Of a stretch of 64,000 nt of DNA, positions 1 to 8,383 are shown piece after piece. The notes under the pieces were generated by a model. It did not search any database, had not been told where the DNA came from, and worked only from the letters and a program-made list of their open reading frames with translations. This stretch comes from RPQJ01 sp046347155. Lineage in GTDB: Bacteria; Pseudomonadota; Gammaproteobacteria; Steroidobacterales; Steroidobacteraceae. The DNA is taken from NCBI GenBank assembly GCA_046347155.1, contig JAXMGT010000002.1:620001-684000 (forward strand), read 5' to 3'. A program made the translations under genes and the position numbers. Numbering within the stretch: the stretch's first letter is position 1; the number at the start of each line of letters is the position of its first letter.

Positions 1-1
1 G

Positions 2-2122
2 GTGGTCGCCTGCGGCGACCCGGCCGACGTCGCGGCGTTCGAGCGCGACGTCGTGGAATGCGCGCCGCCGCTCGCCCGGCCGGCGATCCGCGTGGCGGAG
101 GATTGCAGGCCCCCGGCCGCAGGGACGTTCGTGATCGCGGCCTCGTCGGCCGCGGACGCGCCGGCGGTCTCGGTGCCGCCGGACTTCTACGCGTGCGACG
201 ACTGCGTGCGCGAACTCGCCGACCCGTCGGACCGTCGCCATGCCTACCCGTTCATCAACTGCACGCAGTGCGGCCCGCGATACACGCTGATCGCGGCACT
301 CCCCTACGACCGGCCGAACACCGCGATGGCCGCGTTCCCGCTCTGCGCCGACTGTCGCCGGGAGTACGAGGATCCGCACGACCGGCGGTTCCATGCCGAG
401 CCGGTCGCCTGTCCGGTCTGCGGGCCGCACCTGTGGTTCGCGCGTCCCGGCGCGGAGCCCGTCCGGGGTGACGCGGCGGCGATCGACGCCGCGGTGGGCG
501 AACTGCGCGCCGGTCGCGTCGTGGCCGTGCGCGGCATCGGCGGCTACCACCTGGTCTGCGACGCGCGCGATGCCGGCGCGGTCGCGCGCCTGCGGGAGCG
601 CAAGCGCCGTCCCCACAAGCCGCTCGCGGTGATGTACCCGGTCGCCGGTGCCGACGGCCTCGACGCGCTGCGCGGGGACCTCGCGCCGGACGCGATCGAG
701 GCCTCGTCGATCGTGTCACCCGCGCGCCCGATCGTGCTGGCGCGGCGCCGCGAGGCGGCTCGACTCGCCGAGGGCGTGGCGCCCGGGCTCACCGAGGTCG
801 GGGCATTCCTGCCCTACAGCCCCCTGCACCACCTGCTGCTCGCCGCGTTCGGCGGGCCGGTGGTGGCGACGTCGGGCAACGTGAGCGGCGAGCCGGTGCT
901 CACCGATCCCGTCGAGTGCGAGGCGAGGCTCGCGTCGGTGGCCGACGCGTTCCTGCACCACGACCGCCCCATCCTGCGGCCGGCCGACGACCCGGTCGTG
1001 CGCGTCGCACACGGGCGCGCCCGGCCGATCCGTCTCGGCCGGGGGCTCGCACCGCTCGAACTCGAGCTGCCGGGGGAACTGCCCGAGCCGGTGCTCGCCG
1101 TGGGTGGTCACCTGAAGCTCACCGTCGCGATCGGCTGGGGTCGGCGCGTGGTCGTGTCGCCGCACGTCGGCGACATGGGCACGCCTCGCAGCGAACAGGT
1201 GTTCGCGCAGGTGGCCGCGGACCTCGAGCGGCTGTACGACGTCCGCGCCGCGCGGATCGCCTGCGACGCGCACCCCGGCTACACGACGACCCGCTGGGCA
1301 CTCGCGGACGGCCGACCGGTCACGCGCGTGCTGCACCACCATGCCCATGCCTCGGCGCTCGTCACCGAGCACGCGCTGCGGGGCGAGGCCCTCGTGTTCG
1401 CCTGGGACGGCGTCGGCTACGGGGCGGACGGCACGCTGTGGGGCGGGGAGACGTTCGAGGGCCAGCCCGGTGCGTGGCGGCGCGTCGCGAGCCTCCGGCC
1501 GTTCCGGCTGCCGGGCGGCGACGCGGCGGGGCGCGCGCCGTGGCGCAGCGCCGCCGCACTCGCCTGGGAGACCGGTGTCGACTGCCCGGTGCCGGTGCCC
1601 GACCCGATCGTGCGCGAGGCCTGGGCGCGCGGCGTGAATGCGCCGGTGTCGAGCGCCGCGGGCCGCGTGTTCGACGCGATGTCGGCCATCGTGCTCGGGC
1701 TCGGGGAGACGAGTTTCGAGGGGCAGGGCCCGATGTGGCTCGAGGCACGGGCCTCGGGTGTCGGCGAGTTCCCGGTCCTGCCGGTCGAGCCGGACGCCGG
1801 CGGCCTCCGGCGCATCGACTGGGCACCACTCGTCGCCTGGTGCTCGGATGCGGGGCGCAGCGTCGAGTCGCGGGCGACCGCAGTGCACCTCGCGCTCGCC
1901 GATGCGATCGTGCGCGTCGCACACGATGCACGTGTCCGGTCGGGCGTCGCCTGCGTCGGGCTCACCGGCGGTGTGTTCCAGAACCGGCGGCTCGCGGCAC
2001 TCGCCGCCACCGGGCTCGAGGCCCGAGGATTCCGCGTGCTGCTGCCGTCCCAGGTTCCCTGCAATGACGGCGGGCTCGCCTACGGGCAGGTCGCCGAGTG
2101 CCTCGGCGCGGCGGGGGCGTGA
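2..2122 (+). CDS. hypF: Carbamoyltransferase HypF, [NiFe]-hydrogenase maturation (5' truncated by window)
   Basis: HypF makes the carbamoyl group that becomes the cyanide ligands of the [NiFe]-hydrogenase active site and passes it to the C-terminal Cys of HypE. The visible 706 residues begin in the tail of the N-terminal acylphosphatase domain. Two zinc-finger blocks follow, each CxxC-x18-CxxC (Cys65/68/87/90 and 115/118/137/140), then a YrdC-like domain (about 155-345) and a Kae1-like domain (about 375-700). The Kae1-like part carries the metal motif HHHAHASA and GGVFQNRRL near the C-terminus. The stop overlaps the region just before the next gene, so the genes are probably co-transcribed. 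The true start lies upstream of the window. Identification is firm. Confidence 0.96.
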   Translation: MVACGDPADVAAFERDVVECAPPLARPAIRVAEDCRPPAAGTFVIAASSAADAPAVSVPPDFYACDDCVRELADPSDRRHAYPFINCTQCGPRYTLIAALPYDRPNTAMAAFPLCADCRREYEDPHDRRFHAEPVACPVCGPHLWFARPGAEPVRGDAAAIDAAVGELRAGRVVAVRGIGGYHLVCDARDAGAVARLRERKRRPHKPLAVMYPVAGADGLDALRGDLAPDAIEASSIVSPARPIVLARRREAARLAEGVAPGLTEVGAFLPYSPLHHLLLAAFGGPVVATSGNVSGEPVLTDPVECEARLASVADAFLHHDRPILRPADDPVVRVAHGRARPIRLGRGLAPLELELPGELPEPVLAVGGHLKLTVAIGWGRRVVVSPHVGDMGTPRSEQVFAQVAADLERLYDVRAARIACDAHPGYTTTRWALADGRPVTRVLHHHAHASALVTEHALRGEALVFAWDGVGYGADGTLWGGETFEGQPGAWRRVASLRPFRLPGGDAAGRAPWRSAAALAWETGVDCPVPVPDPIVREAWARGVNAPVSSAAGRVFDAMSAIVLGLGETSFEGQGPMWLEARASGVGEFPVLPVEPDAGGLRRIDWAPLVAWCSDAGRSVESRATAVHLALADAIVRVAHDARVRSGVACVGLTGGVFQNRRLAALAATGLEARGFRVLLPSQVPCNDGGLAYGQVAECLGAAGA

Positions 2123-2127
2123 CGGCG

Positions 2128-3444
2128 ATGCCCTGGTTCGAGCGCCCGTTCCTGGCCGCCCTGCGCCGCGAGTACGCGGCGGCGATGCGATTCGCCGAGG
2201 ACGACGCGGCCGAGGTGATGCCGCCGCCGCCGCCCGGTCCCTGCCAGCTCTACGTGCACGTGCCGTTCTGCGAGGTGCTGTGCCCGTTCTGCTCGTTCCA
2301 TCGCGTGCGTTACGACGCGGTGAAGTCCGGCCGCTATTTCGACGCGCTCCGGCACGAGATCGACCTCTACCACGCGGCGGGCTTCCGGTTCTCGGACGTC
2401 TACGTGGGCGGCGGCACGCCGACCGTGCACACCGGCGAACTGCTCGCGACGCTCGCGGCCGTGCGCCGAGGCTCGGCCGTGCGCTCGGTCTCGATCGAGA
2501 CGAACCCGAACCACCTGGACCCCGGGCTGCTCGCGCGCTACGCCGACGCGGGCGTCACGCGGCTGTCCGTCGGCGTGCAGAGCTTCGACGACGGGCTGCT
2601 CGAGCGGATGGAGCGCCGCGCGAAGTACGGCGACGGTGCGCGGATCCGGCAGCGGCTCGACGCGGCGCGCGGGATATTCCCGACGCTGAACGTGGACATG
2701 ATCTTCAACCTGCCCGGGCAGACGATGTCGATGCTCGACCGCGACCTCGACGCGATCGGGTCGCTCGAGGTCGACCAGGTCTCGTTCTACCCCCTGATGA
2801 CCTCGCGATCGGCGCGGTACCGGATGTCACGCACGATGGGCCTCGCCGACGAGTCGCTCCGCCACCCGATGTACGAGCGCATCCTCGACCGGATGCTGCC
2901 GGGGTACCGCGCGGCCTCAGCGTGGTGCTTCTCGCGCGGTGCCGGGATGTTCGACGAGTACATCATCGACCAGGACGACTACGTCGGGGTCGGCAGCGGC
3001 GCGTTCAGCTACGTCGGCGGCTCGATGTACGCGACGACGTTCTCGCTGAACCACTATTGCCGGCGTGTCGAGGGCGGCCAGTCCGGGATCACGCAGCGCC
3101 GCGTGCTCGGGTCCCGGGAGCGGATGCGATACGACTTCCTCGTGAGGCTGTTCGGCGGCGAACTGCGCCGGGACTGGATCGAACGGCGTCACGGCCGGGC
3201 GTTCTGGTGGAAGCTCGCGCCCGAGCTCGCGGCCATGCGCGCGATCGGCGCGACCCGCCACGACGCCGACGCGATCCGGCTCACGCGGACCGGCATGTAC
3301 TGCTGGGTGCTGATGATGGCAGGCTTCTTCGACTCGGTGAACGACGTCCGCGAGCAGATGCGCGAGCACATCCGGGCGGAACTCGAGGCCTGGAACGAGG
3401 ACGCCCGCGAGCGGGCACAGGGCGGCGAAGCCGCGACGGGGTGA
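2128..3444 (+). CDS. HemN/HemW-like radical SAM protein
   Basis: A 438-residue radical SAM enzyme of the coproporphyrinogen-oxidase-like (HemN/HemW/HutW) superfamily. The iron-sulfur motif is CEVLCPFC (Cys48, Cys52, Cys55), followed by the SAM-binding stretch VYVGGGTPT near residue 92, an ETNPNH segment near 124 and NLPGQT near 190, all typical of the family. The ATG at 2128 is preferred because a G-rich run at about 2112-2116 sits at ribosome-binding distance; a GTG at 2119 overlapping the hypF stop is possible. It lies between hypF and hypE with almost no spacing, so a role linked to hydrogenase maturation or haem metabolism is inferred. The substrate cannot be told from sequence. Confidence 0.85.
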   Translation: MPWFERPFLAALRREYAAAMRFAEDDAAEVMPPPPPGPCQLYVHVPFCEVLCPFCSFHRVRYDAVKSGRYFDALRHEIDLYHAAGFRFSDVYVGGGTPTVHTGELLATLAAVRRGSAVRSVSIETNPNHLDPGLLARYADAGVTRLSVGVQSFDDGLLERMERRAKYGDGARIRQRLDAARGIFPTLNVDMIFNLPGQTMSMLDRDLDAIGSLEVDQVSFYPLMTSRSARYRMSRTMGLADESLRHPMYERILDRMLPGYRAASAWCFSRGAGMFDEYIIDQDDYVGVGSGAFSYVGGSMYATTFSLNHYCRRVEGGQSGITQRRVLGSRERMRYDFLVRLFGGELRRDWIERRHGRAFWWKLAPELAAMRAIGATRHDADAIRLTRTGMYCWVLMMAGFFDSVNDVREQMREHIRAELEAWNEDARERAQGGEAATG

Positions 3445-3446
3445 GC

Positions 3447-4463
3447 ATGGGCATGCAGGACACACACGTTTCGCTCGCGCACGGAAATGGCGGGCGCTAC
3501 ATGCGGGAGCTGATCCACGAGGTCTTCGCGCGCCACCTCGCGAACCCGCTGCTCGACACCGACAGCGACGCGGCCGTCCTTCCGTGGGCGGCGGGCGAGG
3601 GCGAACTCGTGTTCACGACGGACAGCTTCACCGTGCAGCCGATCGAGTTCCCGGGCGGCAACATCGGCTCGCTCGCCGTCCACGGCACGACGAACGACCT
3701 GGCGGTCGCCGGCGCGATCCCGCGTTACCTGAGCCTCGGCGTGCTGCTCGAGGAAGGGCTTGAGTTCGCCGTGCTCGAGCGCGTCGTCGCCGGCATCGCG
3801 GCCGCGGCCGCGGAGATCGGCGTCGTCGTCGCCGCGGGCGACACGAAGGTCGTGCGCCGCGGCGAGGGCGGCGGCATCTACCTGAACACGAGCGGGATCG
3901 GCGTCAAGGATCCCGCGCTCTCGCTCGGCCTGCGCCACGTGCGCGACGGTGACGCCGTGATCGTGAGCGGCCCGGTCGGCGACCACGGGATCGCCGTGAT
4001 GCTCGCGCGCGAGCAGTTCGGTCTGCGTGGCGACCTCGTCTCGGACGCGGCGAGCGTGCTGCCACTCACCCGGGCACTCGCGTGCGTGCCCGGACTGCGG
4101 TTCATGCGCGACCCGACGCGCGGCGGGCTCGCGACCGTCGCGCACGAGATCGCGCAGGCGACGCGCCTCGGCCTGCACCTCGAGGAATCGTCGATCCCGG
4201 TGCGCGATTCGGTGCGCTCGGTGTGCGAAATGCTCGGCTACGACCCGTACTTCCTCGCCTGCGAGGGCCGCGTCGTCGCGGTCGTCGCGAACGAGTCGGC
4301 CGAACGCGCACTCGGCTCGCTGCGCGCGCTGCCGGCGGGGCGCGACGCGGCGATCATCGGCCGCGTGCGCGAGGCGCCGGCGCGCGTCGTGCTCGCGACG
4401 TCGATCGGCGGCGAGCGCGTGATCGAGGAACTCGAGGACGACCCGCTGCCGCGGATCTGCTGA
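3447..4463 (+). CDS. hypE: Carbamoyl dehydratase HypE, hydrogenase maturation
   Basis: HypE accepts the carbamoyl group from HypF on its C-terminal cysteine, dehydrates it with ATP to a thiocyanate and donates CN to the HypCD complex. The 338-residue protein has the PurM/AIR-synthase-like fold signature: HGNGGRYMRELI near the N-terminus, the DSDAAVLPW acidic loop, GDTKVV and DPTRGGLATVAHE. It ends in the diagnostic PRIC, with Cys338 as the last residue. The start at 3447 lies 2 bases after the upstream stop; an in-frame GTG at 3441 is an alternative. It resembles SelD and ThiL, but the terminal Cys and the hypF neighbour decide for HypE. Confidence 0.96.
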   Translation: MGMQDTHVSLAHGNGGRYMRELIHEVFARHLANPLLDTDSDAAVLPWAAGEGELVFTTDSFTVQPIEFPGGNIGSLAVHGTTNDLAVAGAIPRYLSLGVLLEEGLEFAVLERVVAGIAAAAAEIGVVVAAGDTKVVRRGEGGGIYLNTSGIGVKDPALSLGLRHVRDGDAVIVSGPVGDHGIAVMLAREQFGLRGDLVSDAASVLPLTRALACVPGLRFMRDPTRGGLATVAHEIAQATRLGLHLEESSIPVRDSVRSVCEMLGYDPYFLACEGRVVAVVANESAERALGSLRALPAGRDAAIIGRVREAPARVVLATSIGGERVIEELEDDPLPRIC

Positions 4464-4752
4464 CACCGCGCGCGGCGCTCCGGCGAACGATTCCCATCCG
4501 CGACGTGACGCGCGGGCGTGCGCGCGCCTATGTGTTATCCACGATGCACCGCTGCCGAAGCGCGTCGAACACGTCCCTCACGGGAGCCGTCGTTGTCTCG
4601 CACGCGCAACGCCCTGCCAAAGACGCGAGCGAAATGCGGATATCCGAAGTGCCTCGTTGACGACGTTTTTCCTAGTATGCGCTGCGAGAACGTGGCTGCG
4701 GCTGCGTTTCGGTTCCGGGTTTCGGTGAATCAAGCCGACTAGGGAGTTGAAC

Positions 4753-7230
4753 ATGAAAAGCACGAGCGCACGGGGACTCACGCGGACGCGTGCAGTACTC
4801 CTGGCATTGATGACGCTCGGGGCAATCGGCGTGGCCGGTTGTTCCGGAGGAAGCGACGGCAAGAACGGTGCTCCGGGCGCTACGGGCGCCACCGGTGCGA
4901 CGGGTGCCACGGGCGCAACGGGCGCCACGGGTGCCACCGGCGCGACGGGTCCCACGGGCGCCACCGGCCCCACGGGTCCGGCGGGCGGCAATGATCCGGT
5001 CGCCAGCATCATTCCCGAGTCGTGCCAGGTGTGTCACTCGGATGCGGGCACGCTGCACCAGGCGAACTACGACCGTTACGCGAAATCGACGGACGGGTCG
5101 CTCAAGATGACGTTCACGAGCGTCTCGGTCACGGGCACGGGCCCGTACACGGTCACGCTGAACTTCTCGATCACGAAGAACGGCCAGCCGTACATCGGCG
5201 AGAACGGCCTGACGTCGATGAACCAGAAGACGTTCTACGCGGTGGAGTACAACGCCGCGACCCGCCAGTTCCTGAACAACAAGTCGATGGCGGCGTCGGG
5301 CATCGTTGCGAACGGCGACGGTACCTTCAGGCTGACGTCCTCCGGCTTCACGTACAACCCGACCGTGCTGACGGCCCCGTTCACGGGCGTCGAGATCTAC
5401 GGCTACGTGGCGCAGGAGCCGATCGGCGTCGACAAGGGCAACATCCACCTGTACGCGTACGTGTCGAACACGGCGCTGGTGACGGCGGGCGCGATCAGCT
5501 ACGTCTCCGCGGCCAACGTCGAGGCGTGCGAGTCGTGCCACGGCGCGCCGTACCAGAAGCACGGCTATCGTGACGCGGTCGTCACGAACCTGCCGGACTT
5601 CGCGGCCTGCAAGGCCTGCCACTACGACAACCGTACGGGCAACGACAAGGACTGGCAGTACATGGTCGACCAGCCGTACGACTGGGCGACCGGTGTGCCG
5701 ATCCCGACGCCGGCGCTCCCGACGGAGACCTACGCGTACACGGCCAGCGTGATGAACGACACGCACATGTCGCACGCGATGGAGTTCGATTTCCCGCAGA
5801 GCATGATGAACTGCAACACCTGCCACGAAGGCAAGCTGACGCAGGTGCTGGCCGACGACCAGTTCACGGCCGAGACCTGCAAGAGCTGCCACCCGGTGAA
5901 CGGCGTGCAGGCCTGGACGGGCCAGCCGTACAACCAGCCGGGCCGCGCTCCTGCGATCAAGGAACTGTGGACCGCGGGCAATGTCGCCAGCTTCCACGAC
6001 ATCAGCCTCGACTGCACGGCTTGCCACAAGACGGGCGGTGTCGCTCCGGTGTTCACGGCGTACCACACGGGCTACAACCCGGAGATCTACAACGCCGCTG
6101 GCACGAAGTACTCGAGCCTCAACACGGCCACCATCGACAGCGCGACGCTGGACCCGGTGACCAACGTACTGAACATCAAGTTCAGCGCGAACAACGCCAA
6201 CATCGTTCCGACGGTGACGGTGTCGTTCTACGGTTGGGACACGAAGGACTTCTACATCAGTGCCCACACGCGCGACGGCAGCAAGAACTGCAGCAACAAC
6301 GGTTGCCGCATGGAATACACCGTCGGCACGGCCAACTACCTGTTCACGCCGGTCACGACCAGCGTTCCGGGTACGTGGGAAGTCAACCTCGACCTCACGA
6401 AGTGGGTCCCGCCGACCACGACGACGGGCCTGACGCAGACGATTCCTCAGCTGATCGCGGCGGGCACGCTGCGCCAGGCTGAAATCGCGCTGCTGCCGGC
6501 CCTGACGGTCCCGGGTACGTTCAATGACGACACCAACTACGGTACGACGACGGTGACGGCGGCCCTCAATGCCCCGTCGAAGACGCTGCACCTTAGTGAC
6601 AATGCCGTCCTGACGAACTACTACCAGGGTTCGACGGCGATCGCCCCGGCGGCGAACTGCAACACCTGCCACGACGCGCTCGGTACGACGTTCCACAACG
6701 GTTCGTACGGCGGCAACGTGGTGGTGTGCCGTACGTGCCACGTCGTGACGAGCCCCGGCGCGCACCTCCAGGTGCAGTCGCGGTCGATCGACTCGTACGC
6801 GCACGCGCTGCACGCGTCGCAGTACCTCGACTCGCAGAGCGTCGACTTCAACGACCCTGTGTATGCGAAGCGCTACGACCTGCACATCGAGGGCGTGTTC
6901 CCGGTGTTCACGCTCGAGTCGTGCAAGAGCTGCCACAACACTGGCAAGTTCGAAGTGCCCGACCAGTCGAAGTCCATGCCCAGCGCGATCGCTGGCGCGG
7001 TCGGCAACACGACGAACCCGGCCCTGATCAGCGGGATCACCCCGTACGTCACGGGCGCAGGCTCGCGGGCCTGCATGGGTTGCCACAGGGCTGAGCAGTT
7101 CAACGAGGACCTCGCGGTCGACCTGATCACGGGCAACTCGCATGCTGCGCAGATGGGCTTCATGATCGACAACACGACGGGTCTCAACACCTACCCGGCG
7201 ATCGACAAGATCATGGGCTACTTCTACTGA
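4753..7230 (+). CDS. Outer-membrane decaheme c-type cytochrome lipoprotein, OmcA/MtrC family (cytochrome 1)
   Basis: An 825-residue secreted multiheme cytochrome, probably a cell-surface terminal reductase or electron acceptor of an Mtr-type conduit. The signal peptide ends in a lipobox (VAGC, Cys near residue 29). A collagen-like Gly-X-Y stretch follows (residues 39-79), then ten CxxCH haem sites at Cys 91, 259, 286, 354, 376, 421, 636, 659, 724 and 774. A non-haem pair, Cys513 and Cys518, sits between the two haem groups. The ATG at 4753 has an AGGGA ribosome-binding site 7 bases upstream. The 289-base gap before it shows no promoter I can support. A strong terminator follows, so it is probably its own transcription unit. 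Ten haems and the lipobox fit OmcA/MtrC; the electron partner is inferred. Confidence 0.9.
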   Translation: MKSTSARGLTRTRAVLLALMTLGAIGVAGCSGGSDGKNGAPGATGATGATGATGATGATGATGATGPTGATGPTGPAGGNDPVASIIPESCQVCHSDAGTLHQANYDRYAKSTDGSLKMTFTSVSVTGTGPYTVTLNFSITKNGQPYIGENGLTSMNQKTFYAVEYNAATRQFLNNKSMAASGIVANGDGTFRLTSSGFTYNPTVLTAPFTGVEIYGYVAQEPIGVDKGNIHLYAYVSNTALVTAGAISYVSAANVEACESCHGAPYQKHGYRDAVVTNLPDFAACKACHYDNRTGNDKDWQYMVDQPYDWATGVPIPTPALPTETYAYTASVMNDTHMSHAMEFDFPQSMMNCNTCHEGKLTQVLADDQFTAETCKSCHPVNGVQAWTGQPYNQPGRAPAIKELWTAGNVASFHDISLDCTACHKTGGVAPVFTAYHTGYNPEIYNAAGTKYSSLNTATIDSATLDPVTNVLNIKFSANNANIVPTVTVSFYGWDTKDFYISAHTRDGSKNCSNNGCRMEYTVGTANYLFTPVTTSVPGTWEVNLDLTKWVPPTTTTGLTQTIPQLIAAGTLRQAEIALLPALTVPGTFNDDTNYGTTTVTAALNAPSKTLHLSDNAVLTNYYQGSTAIAPAANCNTCHDALGTTFHNGSYGGNVVVCRTCHVVTSPGAHLQVQSRSIDSYAHALHASQYLDSQSVDFNDPVYAKRYDLHIEGVFPVFTLESCKSCHNTGKFEVPDQSKSMPSAIAGAVGNTTNPALISGITPYVTGAGSRACMGCHRAEQFNEDLAVDLITGNSHAAQMGFMIDNTTGLNTYPAIDKIMGYFY
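4867..4989 (+). repeat. Collagen-like Gly-X-Y coding repeat (9-bp units)
   Basis: Tandem 9-base units of the type GGCGCCACG encode twelve Gly-X-Y triplets, mostly GAT with some GPT, GAP and GPA, directly after the lipid-anchored cysteine of cytochrome 1. The array is in frame throughout and its third-position bases vary between units, so it is maintained at protein level. It probably forms a stiff spacer between membrane anchor and haem domains. Confidence 0.9.
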
Positions 7231-7291
7231 TGAGCGACGGGGCGGGGCGGACCACGGGGTCCGTCCCGTTCCCGACCTGACGATGGAACTG

Positions 7292-7324
7292 AAGGGTGGG
7301 CTCGAGAGAGCCCGCCCTTTTTTT
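7292..7324 (+). terminator. Rho-independent terminator after cytochrome 1
   Basis: A 12-bp stem (7292-7303 with 7308-7319, one T-G wobble) closed by a GAGA tetraloop is followed by a run of T to 7324. It lies about 60 bases after the cytochrome 1 stop. Confidence 0.92.
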
Positions 7325-7488
7325 CGTGGGCGCCCCCTGCGGGCCATCGTCAGTGCATGCAATGCTCGAACGCTGCTTGTCTGGCCTTGGGCCGTTCCAC
7401 GGCGGCCAAGTGACCGCAGTCCGCCGCCGCACCGGCCGGTGCGGCGGTCCGTTCGCGCCAGGACACGGTCGGCTCGAAGGCCGGGGTA

Positions 7489-7614
7489 CCCAGTGCCGGT
7501 CTTGCGGTCACGGTTACGCCCCCCGTGGGGGTGCAAAAATGAACGGGGCGAGGGGTCAAACCCCTCGCCCCGCGCGCATTAAAGCCTTGTTGCGGTGCAA
7601 AGACCGGCACTGGG
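7489..7614. repeat. Inverted repeat pair flanking a terminator
   Basis: CCCAGTGCCGGTCTTGC (7489-7505) recurs in inverted orientation as GCAAAGACCGGCACTGGG (about 7597-7614) with one extra A. The arms flank the 7544-7572 hairpin. This 7231-7636 stretch between convergent genes holds two terminators and this repeat; I see no credible gene in it. Confidence 0.6.
7534..7572 (-). terminator. Terminator of the OB-fold lipoprotein gene
   Basis: A perfect 13-bp stem (7544-7556 with 7560-7572) and a 3-base loop. Read on the minus strand it is followed by TTCATTTTTG, and it lies about 65 bases after the stop of the minus-strand lipoprotein gene. Confidence 0.85.
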
Positions 7615-7636
7615 CGCCGGTCGCTGCAGGCGTCGA

Positions 7637-8161
7637 TCAGGGTGTCGTCGTCGTCGACGGCTCGATCGTCACGACGGCGTCCTCGAGGATCACCGGGTAG
7701 CTGTAGCCGGCGCCGTAGTCCTGGTTGACGGCGACGGTGCCCGTGACGACGACGATGTCGCCGACGACCGGCAGCGGGTTCGTGCCGCTGGTCGTCACGG
7801 TCAGGTCGTTCGTACCCTGGGCGCCCGAGCCGTCGCGCACGTGCAGCCAGTCCTTGCTCATGATGCCGCGATTCAGCTTGACGACCTTGCCTCGCACCGT
7901 GACATTCGACTTTGCGAGGGCGTCCTTCTGCTCGTAGACCTCGGCAACGGTCTTGCCGCCCTCGGCCCTGGCAATCTGGCCGACGTCGACGCTCGAGCCG
8001 CTCTGGGCCGCAGGGTGGTTGGCCGGCATCGTCGGCGTCGTCGCTGATGGGGTCGCGGGCGCCGGCGTCGCGGCGGAATCCTGGGGTTTGCCGCCGCCGC
8101 AGCCCGAAAGGGACAGGGCCAGTGCAAGGGCAATCGCGGTGCTGAGTGATGACTTGAACAC
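7637..8161 (-). CDS. OB-fold lipoprotein (nucleotide-binding-like), cytochrome-associated
   Basis: A 174-residue exported lipoprotein. The GTG start at 8161 is chosen because GGAGGA lies 6 bases upstream and the signal peptide begins immediately, ending in the lipobox LSLSGC (Cys21). A Pro/Ala/Thr-rich linker (about 25-60) precedes an OB-fold-like domain with the segments VTVRGKVVKLNRGIMSKDW, LHVRDGSG and GDIVVVTGTVAVNQDYGAG. Proteins of this type are often labelled DNA-binding or nucleotide-binding by fold only; their function is not established. It lies divergent to cytochrome 2 inside the cytochrome locus, which suggests an envelope role linked to electron transfer. The 222-base divergent gap may hold promoters for both genes but none is clear. 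Confidence 0.75.
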   Translation of the reverse strand: MFKSSLSTAIALALALSLSGCGGGKPQDSAATPAPATPSATTPTMPANHPAAQSGSSVDVGQIARAEGGKTVAEVYEQKDALAKSNVTVRGKVVKLNRGIMSKDWLHVRDGSGAQGTNDLTVTTSGTNPLPVVGDIVVVTGTVAVNQDYGAGYSYPVILEDAVVTIEPSTTTTP

Positions 8162-8383
8162 GGTGTATCCTCCGGATCGGAAAGAGAACGGAAGTCGGGG
8201 ATTGGTCGGGCAGTCTACCGAACGGAGACCGCAACGCTTATAGATGAGTTCCGCTCCGCGGTCGGGCGCGGACACGAACTTATACCTATGGGCCCGTCGG
8301 ATTTCCTGCCCGAGAATCCAACAGGGCGGCTCCATGCCGCCCGGGGGCATCGAAGCGTCGGGTCACGAGTCAGGAATCGAGCA

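Noticed and set aside
1638..3446. hypE extended far upstream in the same open frame
   Set aside because: The extension overlaps hypF and the radical SAM gene and has an Arg/Ala-rich shadow composition; the HypE family sequence begins at 3447.
3447..4463. Selenophosphate synthase SelD instead of HypE
   Set aside because: SelD shares the fold, but the terminal Cys (PRIC) and the hypF neighbour identify HypE.
4657..4752. Sigma70 or sigma54 promoter before cytochrome 1
   Set aside because: TTGACG is present but the nearest -10-like TAGTAT is only 10 bases away, and the GG/GC spacing of a sigma54 site is wrong.
4867..4989. Possible CRISPR-like or satellite array
   Set aside because: The 9-base units have no spacers and are in frame with a lipoprotein cytochrome.
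4672..7536. A 950-codon minus-strand frame opposite cytochrome 1
   Set aside because: It is a shadow of the ten-haem gene, crosses the terminator hairpin and has a biased Arg/Val/His composition.
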